This document shows positions 49,072 through 57,380 of a DNA stretch of 64,000 nt, piece by piece. Position numbers and translations under genes: made by a program. Below the pieces are notes generated by a model. It did no database searches, had not been told where the DNA came from, and worked only from the letters and a program-made list of their open reading frames with translations. The stretch spans positions 1-64,000 of the forward strand of contig NZ_MAEH01000006.1 in the NCBI RefSeq assembly GCF_009933135.1, read 5' to 3'. Source of the stretch: Candidatus Enterococcus leclercqii (GTDB lineage Bacteria > Bacillota > Bacilli > Lactobacillales > Enterococcaceae). How positions within the stretch are numbered: position 1 is the stretch's first letter; each line of letters begins with the position of its first letter.

Positions 49072-50273
49072 CTTTCGTCATCCTCCAATGCAAAATCCGC
49101 CGCCAAATTTTTCGCGGCTGCAGCCAAAACTTCTTTTTGATAATCGGGATAGCTCTGCAAAAGTTCACCAGCCACGGGGTGTCGATAGAGTTCTTCTACG
49201 AGTTCCCCAAAAATCTGCCGGTCTTGATAAACTGCCAAATGCTGAGCGGTTCGAGCCGCTGACAACACTGGCTTGTCTTCTCTGGCAGCGGTTTCTTCAC
49301 TAATTTGCAATGACGCGATCTGAATCTCAGAATCTCGCCACAATAACTGATTCAAATAATGCTGCAATTCGCCGTTTTCAATTGCCGCTGTCGTTTGCGG
49401 ATCCAACTGACTATCAGTCAGTTGGACAGTGACCAGCAATGCGCGGTCTTCCGCCAACGATCGCAGTTGTTGCTCCAAATCCGCCAACAGCTGTTTTCTG
49501 TCAGAATAGTTAGCGGTAAAGGATATTTCACGCCAAAAAACAGCGGCAACCGGCAGTGCTTCTCGACGACAGCTTCCAGGTGTCAGTTCGACATATTCTA
49601 CAAAGCCACCGGCAGTTTCTTTGCGGCTGTGTCCTTGAGGTGTCCCCGGGTATAAAATCGGTGGCGCTTCACTCAAGACTGTCGGTACGTGGATATGCCC
49701 CAGCGCCCAATAATCATAGCCCTTAGCCTTCATTTCTCCAATCGAGAAAGGGGCATAGACACTAGCTGTCGGATCTCCGTGATACATGCCGATTGCATAA
49801 GTTTCGCTTCCTCGGCTTGGAAAATCTGCTACCAGCCCCCGCTCTAAATGAGCAGTCTCGTAGCTGAAGCCACTAATCCGGTAGCTCTCCTTTTGATTAG
49901 TCACTCCGCTATAAGAACGGGCGCGTGCTTCTGTGAACAAATGGACATTACTGGGAAAAGCGAACCAGTAACGATCTGCTTTATAATAATCATGATTACC
50001 AAAACTCAAAAATACGGGAATGGCGGCTGTCTCCAAGGTTTGGAGGGCCTCCATCAATGCCCCTTGCGCTTTCAAAGAAGGCTTTGCTTGGTGAAAGGTA
50101 TCGCCTGCCAGCAAGACGAAATCCACCTCTTTAGCGATGGCCGTCGCCATAAGATTGTCTAACATCTGCCGATTGCGCTCCGGCAGCAGGTGGACCGCTT
50201 CTTCAGAAAGTCCTTTGAGTCCTTCAAAACTCCGATCGAAATGCAGATCGGCAGCATGGATAAAGCGCAGCAT
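49068..50273 (-). CDS. yhaO: SbcD-like metallophosphoesterase YhaO
   Basis: A 401-residue nuclease: metal motifs ADLHFDRSF (about 8-16), LAGDTFHQ (53-60), FGNHDY (about 91-96), MYHGDP and GHIHVP (about 180-200). It forms with YhaN an Mre11/Rad50-like complex for DNA end processing. GAGGAGAG precedes the ATG. Confidence 0.93.
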   Translation of the reverse strand: MLRFIHAADLHFDRSFEGLKGLSEEAVHLLPERNRQMLDNLMATAIAKEVDFVLLAGDTFHQAKPSLKAQGALMEALQTLETAAIPVFLSFGNHDYYKADRYWFAFPSNVHLFTEARARSYSGVTNQKESYRISGFSYETAHLERGLVADFPSRGSETYAIGMYHGDPTASVYAPFSIGEMKAKGYDYWALGHIHVPTVLSEAPPILYPGTPQGHSRKETAGGFVEYVELTPGSCRREALPVAAVFWREISFTANYSDRKQLLADLEQQLRSLAEDRALLVTVQLTDSQLDPQTTAAIENGELQHYLNQLLWRDSEIQIASLQISEETAAREDKPVLSAARTAQHLAVYQDRQIFGELVEELYRHPVAGELLQSYPDYQKEVLAAAAKNLAADFALEDDER

Positions 50274-50491
50274 CAGCTCTCCTCATTTCTGCTTTCTTTT
50301 GTTCGGGAAGCCCCGAATACTTCCTTTATTCTAACATTTTCCTTTTCTGCCGTCAGTAAAATACGAAAATTTGTTCCCATCTGATTTTTGTGTTTTTAAG
50401 GCCAATTTTCCTCGAAAAATACGTTAGACGCATCAGTACCCACTTGCAAGGATATCGTCATTTTTCTTTAAAAAGTCGCTTTCTATGTATC

Positions 50492-50529
50492 AAAAAAACT
50501 CTCCGCCAAATTCTGGCAAAGAGTTTTAA
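50492..50529 (-). terminator. terminator of the YheA-like gene
   Basis: AAACTCT..TGCCA pairs with TGGCG..GAGAGTTT on the minus strand, followed by TTTTTTT. Confidence 0.85.
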
Positions 50530-50547
50530 ACTAGCAGGGTAATTGTT

Positions 50548-50895
50548 CTAAGCTTCTGGATTGTAAAGTTCGCGGATTGGACCGGTGATGATGCGGTTCA
50601 AGTCATCCAACACGGTGCTAAAAGCTTGCTCCCGTTGCATCAATTGACCAATCAGTTCTTCGTTTTGAATTTTGCTGGTCATTTCTTGTGCAGCTGCAGC
50701 ATCAGCTTCGGAAATTTCTTCGCCGGCCATCATTTTTTGGTGCAGGCTTTGTTGCAGGACTTGGAATTCTTTGAACAAGTTGTAAGCTTCTTCGTTTTCT
50801 TTCAGACGGTTAAATGATTCTTTCAAATCTCCGAATTGTTGTGACTCACGGATTTCTTTTTCTAAACTGTTCGCTGTATCATAGATATTTGCCAT
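50548..50895 (-). CDS. YlbF/YheA family (UPF0342) protein
   Basis: A 115-residue all-helical protein starting MANIYDTANSLEKEIRESQQ, the family signature, and ending ITGPIRELYNPEA. Related YlbF/YmcA proteins act in a complex with RNase Y in Bacillus; YheA itself is uncharacterised. I chose ATG 50893-50895, with GAGGGAC upstream. Confidence 0.93.
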   Translation of the reverse strand: MANIYDTANSLEKEIRESQQFGDLKESFNRLKENEEAYNLFKEFQVLQQSLHQKMMAGEEISEADAAAAQEMTSKIQNEELIGQLMQREQAFSTVLDDLNRIITGPIRELYNPEA

Positions 50896-51097
50896 GGTTG
50901 TCCCTCGCTTCTTAAAAGATACTTCTATTGTAGCATGAAACAAGTGCAAAACCACAGGAAAGGGACAGTCCGTGATGCCTTTTAGAAAAAAACAAACCCT
51001 TCTTTCTTCATTTTCAGAAGCGCGGTTTGATTTCGTTTCGTTTCAGTTGTCTATTTCGACGAAAAACAGTAGTCTTTAAAAGAAAGCAGGTGGTTTT

Positions 51098-52339
51098 GTG
51101 AAAGAACGGGTGACTTTATTCAGTGACGCCGTGATTGCAATCATTTTAACCGTCATGGTGGTTGAGTTTCCAGTCAAAGTCGTCAATGGTCACATCCAGT
51201 TAGCCCCACTGTTCATGACGATTGGAATCTATTTTATCAGCTTTTGTTTTGTAGCTAATATCTGGTTCCAGACAGCGCAGCGTTTTAACAAAGTAACCGA
51301 GGTTACCAACAAAGACTTGGTAATTTATTTGATGTCGTTGTTCCTCTTGTCGTTGGTTCCCAAAGCGACTGACGTTTTGATTGAAGAAACTTCACAATCT
51401 ACACTGATGATGTACGGGGTCTTAACACTGTTTGTGGTCTTCTTGACTGAATTATTGCTGAATACATTGACTAAACAAGCTGTCCAGGAGAAACAAACAC
51501 CAAAAGAGGAAATTGACAACGTCCGCCGGCGAGGAATCGCCTTAATCGCCTCGCGAATCTTGCTGCTGATTGTTGGACTATTCTTTCCTCGATTCAGTCT
51601 CATCGTCTATATGATTTTGCCGGTACTGGATTTCCTTCAGAATGCTGTGGATCACGAAGAAACCGAATTTTTGCAGCAAATGGGCACCGATCAACGGGAG
51701 TTTTATCAAGAGGACCCTCACCAAGTTTGGCAAAACAACTGGCAGAAATACGGAACCTTGTTGCGGACAGCTTTAGCCGGTCGCGGTGATGGTGCTGAAG
51801 ATGATCCGTCGCAACAACAGGGTGAACGACCGGATTGGTGGCAAAGTTTTGACCGCAAATGGCAACAACGCTTGACTAGCGAGCAAGAACATCTGACTCA
51901 GCGTTTGAAATCAGCTACCGACGAAAATGAGATTGCCGCACTAAAAACGCAACTTCAACGTCTGGATGACGAACAAGAGGCCATCGACCACAAACTGTCA
52001 GCAACGCAAGAGCGCTTCAAAAAGCGACAGGATCAGGAACAACAACGGCTCTGGCGTCATCTGCAGCCGATTCAAACTGAGATGACGGAACTGGAAACTG
52101 CACTGCAGCAAGAAACTGATCCAAAAACGATTAAAAAGTTGAATAGTCAGCTCCAGAATGCTAAGAAAAAATACCAAGAAGAACTCTCCTCCAGTCAAGA
52201 CCGTACACGGCAAAATGTTCAGCAGGCCCATGCCCGCTTGCTTAACATTTCCAAAAAGCACGGCCCTCGACCGAAAAAGACAACCGGGAAAAATATTTCC
52301 GGAGATACCTCTGCTACAGATTCGAATTCAAAGTCATAA
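51098..52339 (+). CDS. TMEM175-family channel with a long charged C-terminal tail
   Basis: A 413-residue protein. Residues 1-190 carry six membrane segments and the TMEM175 motif FSDAVIAIILTVMVVE (about 6-21), the pore-lining sequence of bacterial potassium channels. Residues 205-385 are highly charged, glutamine-rich helix with heptad-like spacing, ending in a basic/serine tail. Bacterial TMEM175 proteins are usually about 200 residues, so the tail is unusual. The start is GTG with AGGTGG upstream. It is an isolated gene. Confidence 0.9.
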   Translation: MKERVTLFSDAVIAIILTVMVVEFPVKVVNGHIQLAPLFMTIGIYFISFCFVANIWFQTAQRFNKVTEVTNKDLVIYLMSLFLLSLVPKATDVLIEETSQSTLMMYGVLTLFVVFLTELLLNTLTKQAVQEKQTPKEEIDNVRRRGIALIASRILLLIVGLFFPRFSLIVYMILPVLDFLQNAVDHEETEFLQQMGTDQREFYQEDPHQVWQNNWQKYGTLLRTALAGRGDGAEDDPSQQQGERPDWWQSFDRKWQQRLTSEQEHLTQRLKSATDENEIAALKTQLQRLDDEQEAIDHKLSATQERFKKRQDQEQQRLWRHLQPIQTEMTELETALQQETDPKTIKKLNSQLQNAKKKYQEELSSSQDRTRQNVQQAHARLLNISKKHGPRPKKTTGKNISGDTSATDSNSKS

Positions 52340-52345
52340 GATAAC

Positions 52346-52389
52346 AAAAAAAGCCGCCCCTCGAATATTCCATGAGAGCGACCTTTTTC
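52346..52389 (-). terminator. terminator between the TMEM175 and pbp2A genes
   Basis: On the minus strand GGTCGCTCT pairs with GGGGCGGC with a bulged G and wobbles, followed by TTTTTTT. It works best for pbp2A; on the plus strand the pairing is poorer. Confidence 0.65.
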
Positions 52390-52418
52390 GTTATTTTTAG
52401 CTAAGTGATTGCTTAACT

Positions 52419-54584
52419 CTAGCGTCCATTTATTTTGTCCCAAAGCCCCCCGAAAAGCTCTTTGGTGCCTTCTTTGAGCTTGTGTCCGAAATCAGAAATG
52501 CCATCTACGGCTTTTTCGCCGAAGTCTTCCACTTGTTTTTGCCAATCTGGTTTTTCCTGTTCTTCTTTGTACTCTTGGTAGTCCTCTGTCTTGACGACTT
52601 TGCCTTCAGTCTGATAGGCATCAACAACTGGAAAGGCGCCTTCCTTCACATAAGGGAGCACATTGGCTGCAACATTCCGGAAGACTTGTCCCACCCCTTG
52701 ACCTGCAGCACTGGTAAGGTAATGATCCTTGCTGGTTTTTTCAAATCCGTACCAGCTGGCAATTACCACATTTGGCGTGTAACCAATAATCCATTGATCG
52801 TTGACCAATTGTGCATCGAAATTGGTTTCGGTAGTACCGGTCTTACCAGCCATTGTGTAGCCGGGATTGGCCGCGGCGGCACTCCCGTTGGAGAAGGTAC
52901 CCAGCAACATGCTGGTCATCTGATTAGAGGTTTCTTGAGAGATGATTCGCTTGCCGTTAGTCGTGTTGTCTACGATTACAGCGCCTTTTGAATCCACAAT
53001 TTTACGGATTAGATGGGGCTTGTAGTAAGTGCCCCCATTGGCAAATACAGCATAGGCCGCGGCCATGGTCATCGGTGATTCCCCTTTTTCCAGACCGCCT
53101 AGACCAACGCCCCCCCAATACTTGTCTTTTTCACTCAATGAAAGACCGAATTCTTTGGTCTTTTTGAACCCTTTGTCCAGACCAATTTCGTGGAGCAGCC
53201 AAACTGCCGGTACATTCAGACTGTTAGCAACAGCTTGATACATCGGAACCTCACCGGATTCAGAATAGGTGCCGCTGTAGTTTTTCACATCGTAAAAGTC
53301 CAGCTTCTGGTCTTTGAGCAGATCAGCAGGCTCATAGCCGGCTTCTAAAGCTGGCGTATAAACACCCAATGGCTTAATAGTAGACCCTGGTGAGCGGCGC
53401 ATTTGTGTCGCAAAGTTAAACCCGCGATAAACATGTTCCCCCCGACGACCGACTAATGCCTGAACGCCGCCGCTATTAGGATCGATAGCAATCGTCGCTG
53501 ACTGTGGCCGTTCCCCATCAGCCGTTTCGGGATCTGGAAAGACGTAATCTTGTGCATAGGTGTTTTCCATGGCCGACTGCATATTTTGGTCCAGCGAGGT
53601 ATAAATTTTATACCCCTTATTCAAAATATCAGCTTCTTCCAGACCATAGTCATTGACCGCCTCGTCAATTAAAGCATCATAGTAAAATGGGTATTTATAG
53701 CCTTTATCCGACTGAGAGTACCCATCAGAAACATAGTCGCCAATATTGGCAGCAGCTGCTTGTTTTTCCTGTTCGCTGGTGATTTTCCCATTATCCGCCA
53801 TCACCGAAAGCACTGTATTTCGACGTTTATTCGCCCACTCGACACTGTCAATCGGGTTATAGATGTTCGGTCCTTTCAGCATTCCCGCCAGTGTCGCTGC
53901 CTGTGTGAGATTCACATCAGAAGCGTTGACACCGAAATATTTCAATGCCGCATCTTGCATCCCCCACACCCCGTTACCCATGTAGGAATTGTTTAGATAC
54001 ATTTCTAAAATCTGGTCTTTTGAGTATTTTTTTTCGATCTCAATAGCCAAAAACAGCTCCTTGGCTTTGCGGCTAAAAGTCTGATCGAGGTTGAGGTAGG
54101 CATTTTTTGCCAACTGTTGGGTAATAGTGGAACCACCTCCACCGGAAGTATCCCCATTTTTCAGGACACGCAAAGCTGCACGGGCAATCCCCTTGATATC
54201 AAAGCCTCGATGATCGTAAAAACTACGGTCTTCTGTTGAAATTACAGCGTCTCTGATGAGGGGCGAAATCTTGTCCAAGGAAACATAAGTCCCTTTTTGT
54301 GATAGCAACTTGCCGGCTTCCTCATCTTTATTGTCGTACACTACCGTAGAAGTTTTCATACTTTCTTCCAGACTACCCACGTCTACTTGCTTAGACAGAT
54401 AAAAAAGATAGCTGGAGGTAATCAAAAATGCCAATAGCATAAACAAAAGTAAGATCTTATTGACATGGTACTGTTTCCAGACTCGCTTTCGAGCTCGGTG
54501 AAAACGAACCAGATAAGGTTTTAGCCACTGCCAGAAATGCGCCAGTGCACCTTTGATCTTGGTCCATATTTGGTTAAAATCCAT
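52419..54584 (-). CDS. pbp2A: class A penicillin-binding protein 2A
   Basis: A 721-residue bifunctional cell-wall enzyme: cytoplasmic tail, membrane helix (about 43-64), glycosyltransferase domain (E118 in STEDRSFYD, then SGGGGSTITQQLAKN) and transpeptidase domain (S401-T-I-K404 in SPGSTIKP, S455-L-N457, K581-T-G-T). Its order and motifs match pneumococcal Pbp2A and enterococcal PbpZ. It polymerises and cross-links peptidoglycan. The C-terminal 60 residues are a charged linker and amphipathic helix. AAGGAAG precedes the ATG. Confidence 0.94.
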   Translation of the reverse strand: MDFNQIWTKIKGALAHFWQWLKPYLVRFHRARKRVWKQYHVNKILLLFMLLAFLITSSYLFYLSKQVDVGSLEESMKTSTVVYDNKDEEAGKLLSQKGTYVSLDKISPLIRDAVISTEDRSFYDHRGFDIKGIARAALRVLKNGDTSGGGGSTITQQLAKNAYLNLDQTFSRKAKELFLAIEIEKKYSKDQILEMYLNNSYMGNGVWGMQDAALKYFGVNASDVNLTQAATLAGMLKGPNIYNPIDSVEWANKRRNTVLSVMADNGKITSEQEKQAAAANIGDYVSDGYSQSDKGYKYPFYYDALIDEAVNDYGLEEADILNKGYKIYTSLDQNMQSAMENTYAQDYVFPDPETADGERPQSATIAIDPNSGGVQALVGRRGEHVYRGFNFATQMRRSPGSTIKPLGVYTPALEAGYEPADLLKDQKLDFYDVKNYSGTYSESGEVPMYQAVANSLNVPAVWLLHEIGLDKGFKKTKEFGLSLSEKDKYWGGVGLGGLEKGESPMTMAAAYAVFANGGTYYKPHLIRKIVDSKGAVIVDNTTNGKRIISQETSNQMTSMLLGTFSNGSAAAANPGYTMAGKTGTTETNFDAQLVNDQWIIGYTPNVVIASWYGFEKTSKDHYLTSAAGQGVGQVFRNVAANVLPYVKEGAFPVVDAYQTEGKVVKTEDYQEYKEEQEKPDWQKQVEDFGEKAVDGISDFGHKLKEGTKELFGGLWDKINGR

Positions 54585-54949
54585 GGATTTGCTTCCTTTC
54601 TCGGTAATATTCCCTTATTAGACCGATCTTTGCTAAAAATGGTTTTCCTCAGAGGATTCAAAATAATTCCTTGTCTCTGAGTTACAAAATCGGACGAGGG
54701 CTTTGCGGCAACTTGAAATTGCGTTAGAATAATGGCTGATATGTTGCCAAATCAAAGTGTAGCACGATTTTTTGTTCCCAACATAGGACTTTGGTCTGAT
54801 AGTGCTCCTGGTGACGATTTTGATAGGAGCCAAATGTACTCATAGCCGCTATTTTAGCATTGAAAAGCCGTAAAAGTGTCACTTTTTTCTTAAATAACTG
54901 TTAAAAATGCTATACTTTTGCTAAAGAAAAATACAAGGAAGGAACCTTT
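54585..54949. promoter_or_regulatory. divergent promoter region of pbp2A and the RluA-family gene
   Basis: 365 bases without a gene. For the plus-strand gene an extended TGC-TATACT lies at 54911-54916. For pbp2A no single promoter stands out. A 66-codon frame at 54633-54833 has no ribosome site and I do not consider it a gene. Confidence 0.4.
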
Positions 54950-55807
54950 ATGGAATATACCATCGATTTGCCCACTACCCAACCTGTACTTACGCTGCGG
55001 GAACTATTGGAATCTCAGTGGCTTGTTCCCCGGAAAGTCCGGCATTTCCTGCGCGTCCGAAAAAATGTTCAGATCAACGGTGAAGCCGCACTGTTTCATC
55101 AGGAAGTTGGCCCCGGCGACCGCATTACACTACGTTTAGAAGAAGGTGACTATAACTATCAGCCGGTGGTAGCCGGAAACGCGGCAGCGATTCGCCCACT
55201 TTATGAAGATGATCACCTGATTGTTGTGGATAAGCCCGCCGGCATCAAGACTCATCCCAATCAGCCGAAAGAAACAGGGACCCTTTTCAACGACCTGGCA
55301 GCTTATTTGAAGCAAAAAGATCAACAACCCTATGTCGTCCATCGGCTAGATAAAGAAACGTCCGGTGCGATTCTTTTTGCTAAAAACCCGTTAGTCTTAC
55401 CTATCTTAGGGCGACTCTTGGAAGAAAAACAGATTTACCGTCGCTATCAAGCCGTAGTGGAAGGTCCTATTACAAAAGATTTGACCATCACCAAGAAAAT
55501 CGGCCGTGATCGCCATGATCGCCGGAAACGGGTCATTGATGAACGCGGTGGACAAGTGGCAGTCACCCACATTAACGTCTCTGCCCATACGCAAAAAGAG
55601 AGCCGGATCTTCTGTGTACTTGATACCGGTCGTACCCATCAAATTCGTGTTCACCTTGCCTCAATCGGCCATCCTATCGTCGGGGATCCGCTGTATAATC
55701 GGCGACAATCTGGTGATCGTCTGCAGCTGCATGCGTACCAACTCATTTTGAAACATCCTTTCACCGAGCAAAGGCTTGAATTGACAGCAGCTCCTGGATT
55801 ATGGTGA
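54950..55807 (+). CDS. RluA/RluD-family pseudouridine synthase
   Basis: A 285-residue enzyme: an S4-like RNA-binding N-terminus (about 15-70) and the synthase domain with catalytic Asp in HRLDKETSGAILFA (about 125-138), and a C-terminal TGRTHQIRVHLASIGHPIVG. It makes pseudouridine in rRNA or tRNA; the exact target is unclear. AAGGAAGG precedes the ATG. Confidence 0.94.
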   Translation: MEYTIDLPTTQPVLTLRELLESQWLVPRKVRHFLRVRKNVQINGEAALFHQEVGPGDRITLRLEEGDYNYQPVVAGNAAAIRPLYEDDHLIVVDKPAGIKTHPNQPKETGTLFNDLAAYLKQKDQQPYVVHRLDKETSGAILFAKNPLVLPILGRLLEEKQIYRRYQAVVEGPITKDLTITKKIGRDRHDRRKRVIDERGGQVAVTHINVSAHTQKESRIFCVLDTGRTHQIRVHLASIGHPIVGDPLYNRRQSGDRLQLHAYQLILKHPFTEQRLELTAAPGLW

Positions 55808-56088
55808 GCACCGGGTCTTTTTGACAGGTGGTGTCTGAATCGCTAAAATTGCGAATCTTTCTGCCGGCAAGAATTCTACCAGCGGCCACTTTTAGCTAGC
55901 CATCAATGACAACCCGTGGCTTCAGCGAGCGACCATAACGCTACAACAAGCGCTGTGACACAAATCATTTTTAAATGGTAACCGGCGGACATTTCAATCG
56001 ATTAAACAAAGAAGCTCCACCAAAAAGACGTGCGATAGTTGTTGTATATAAGTTTCTGCAAGAAAACTAGCCCTATTTACAAAGAGAA

Positions 56089-56152
56089 GTGAATGACGCT
56101 GACTTAAGCGTGATGAAAGCAAGGAAAGTCTGTATTTGAAATTTTTAACAAG
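56089..56152 (+). repeat. dispersed intergenic repeat, module 2
   Basis: GTGAATGACGCTGACTTAAG, TGATGAAAGC, GGAAAGTCTG and TTTGAAATTTTTAACAAG. It ends at a terminator, as do 7955-8020 and 16972-17035. A weak module-1-like sequence (TGTGACACAAATC, GGTAACCGGCGGACAT) lies at about 55955-55995. The rest of 55808-56088 is free of genes. Confidence 0.6.
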
Positions 56153-56200
56153 TAAAAGAGAAGGCACTTCCACAGTTTTTTTATGGAAGTGTCTTCTCTT
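56153..56200 (+). terminator. terminator downstream of the RluA-family gene
   Basis: AAAGAGAAGGCACTTCCA pairs with TGGAAGTGTCTTCTCTTT on the plus strand with one G-U pair. The U tract is weak. Confidence 0.7.
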
Positions 56201-56312
56201 TATTATAATGCAAACTTCTCAGTAGCTGATAGCGCTGAAAAAAATGCCTTTTGGAAGTTTCCCTCAATATTTCCCTCGCAAAAACGCCTGCAGGACAATC
56301 CCTTAAAATAGC

Positions 56313-56358
56313 AAAAGACCCACAGAGTGCTGGACATGCCGCAAACTCTGTGGGTCTT
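56313..56358 (-). terminator. terminator of the GH125-GH38-ROK operon
   Basis: AAGACCCACAGAGT pairs with ACTCTGTGGGTCTT over 14 bp, followed by TTTTGC, just after the ROK gene on the minus strand. Confidence 0.88.
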
Positions 56359-56367
56359 CTTTATTTA

Positions 56368-57240
56368 TTATTGTTCTGCCAATGCGTCTGCTGCCAGCAA
56401 TAAACAGCCGGTAATGCCACTTTCATTAGGCAATGCCCAACGAACGATATATTCACTGGCTTCCGGAGTTTCCATGTAGCCGTTCATCTGATTGACAAAC
56501 TGTTGACGAATCTTCAACAGCAGGTGGTCTTGATTCATTACGCCGCCACCCAAAATCATGATTTCAGGACCAAATGTTAATGCATAGGTCATCAATGCCT
56601 GACCGATATAATAGGCTTGAATATCCCAGATTGGATGGTCTTCCGGCAAATCCTGGCCTTTGATTCCCGTACGCGCTTCCAATGACGGGCCTGCTGCTAA
56701 GCCTTCCAGACAGTCTTTGTGGAAAGGACACGTGCCTTCGTAGCGATCGTCAGGGTGGCGTTTGACATGGATATGCCCGGTTTCTGGATGTGAGATGCCA
56801 GAGAATACTTTGCCGTCAATGACGACTCCGCCGCCAATCCCCGTGCCGACTGTCAGATACAGACAGCTGCTCTTTCCTTGCGCCGCACCTTTTTTCAGTT
56901 CACCGTATGCCGCTGCATTCACGTCGGTAGTCCAAGCAAAAGGAATCGTCGGATAATGCTCTTTCATATTGCCGAGAAAATCATATTGTGCCCAGCCTTT
57001 TTTCGGTGTTGCCAAGACATAGCCATAGCTGTCCTTTTTAGGATCAATGCCGATAGGACCGAATGAGCCGATCCCCATTGCCGCAATCTCAAATTGATCA
57101 AAAAAGGCAAAGACATTTTCCAGTGTTTCTTCTGGTGTCGTGGTGGGAATACTCGTTCTTTCCACAATGTTGAAGTTTTCATCACTAACCGCCAAGACGA
57201 ATTTCGTCCCGCCAGCTTCGATACCGCCGTAATAAGTCAT
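56368..57240 (-). CDS. ROK-family fructokinase/mannokinase
   Basis: A 290-residue ROK kinase: ATP motif GGIEAGGTKFVLAV (about 5-18), TVGTGIGGGVV, and the zinc-binding set H-I-H-V-K-R-H with CPFHKDCLEGLAAGPS (about 165-183), as in fructokinases of the ScrK/GmuE type. With alpha-mannosidase genes upstream, phosphorylation of released mannose is the likely task, then conversion via mannose-6-phosphate isomerase elsewhere. I chose ATG 57238-57240; a GTG one codon earlier is also possible. It is the last gene of the operon. Confidence 0.88.
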   Translation of the reverse strand: MTYYGGIEAGGTKFVLAVSDENFNIVERTSIPTTTPEETLENVFAFFDQFEIAAMGIGSFGPIGIDPKKDSYGYVLATPKKGWAQYDFLGNMKEHYPTIPFAWTTDVNAAAYGELKKGAAQGKSSCLYLTVGTGIGGGVVIDGKVFSGISHPETGHIHVKRHPDDRYEGTCPFHKDCLEGLAAGPSLEARTGIKGQDLPEDHPIWDIQAYYIGQALMTYALTFGPEIMILGGGVMNQDHLLLKIRQQFVNQMNGYMETPEASEYIVRWALPNESGITGCLLLAADALAEQ

Positions 57241-57380
57241 CACGTTTCACGCTCGCTTTCATTTGGTAGTCGGCAGATCCTGATTGTACTGCCGGTCGAA
57301 CAAAACAAAGCCGTGCTGCCCGCAAAGCTCCGCCGCTGGAAAAATTTCCAACCCACTGAGACAGCAGACAGCACCGTTTT

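Noticed and set aside
54633-54833. Minus-strand 66-codon frame upstream of pbp2A
   Set aside because: No start signal and unusual composition; it lies in the promoter interval.
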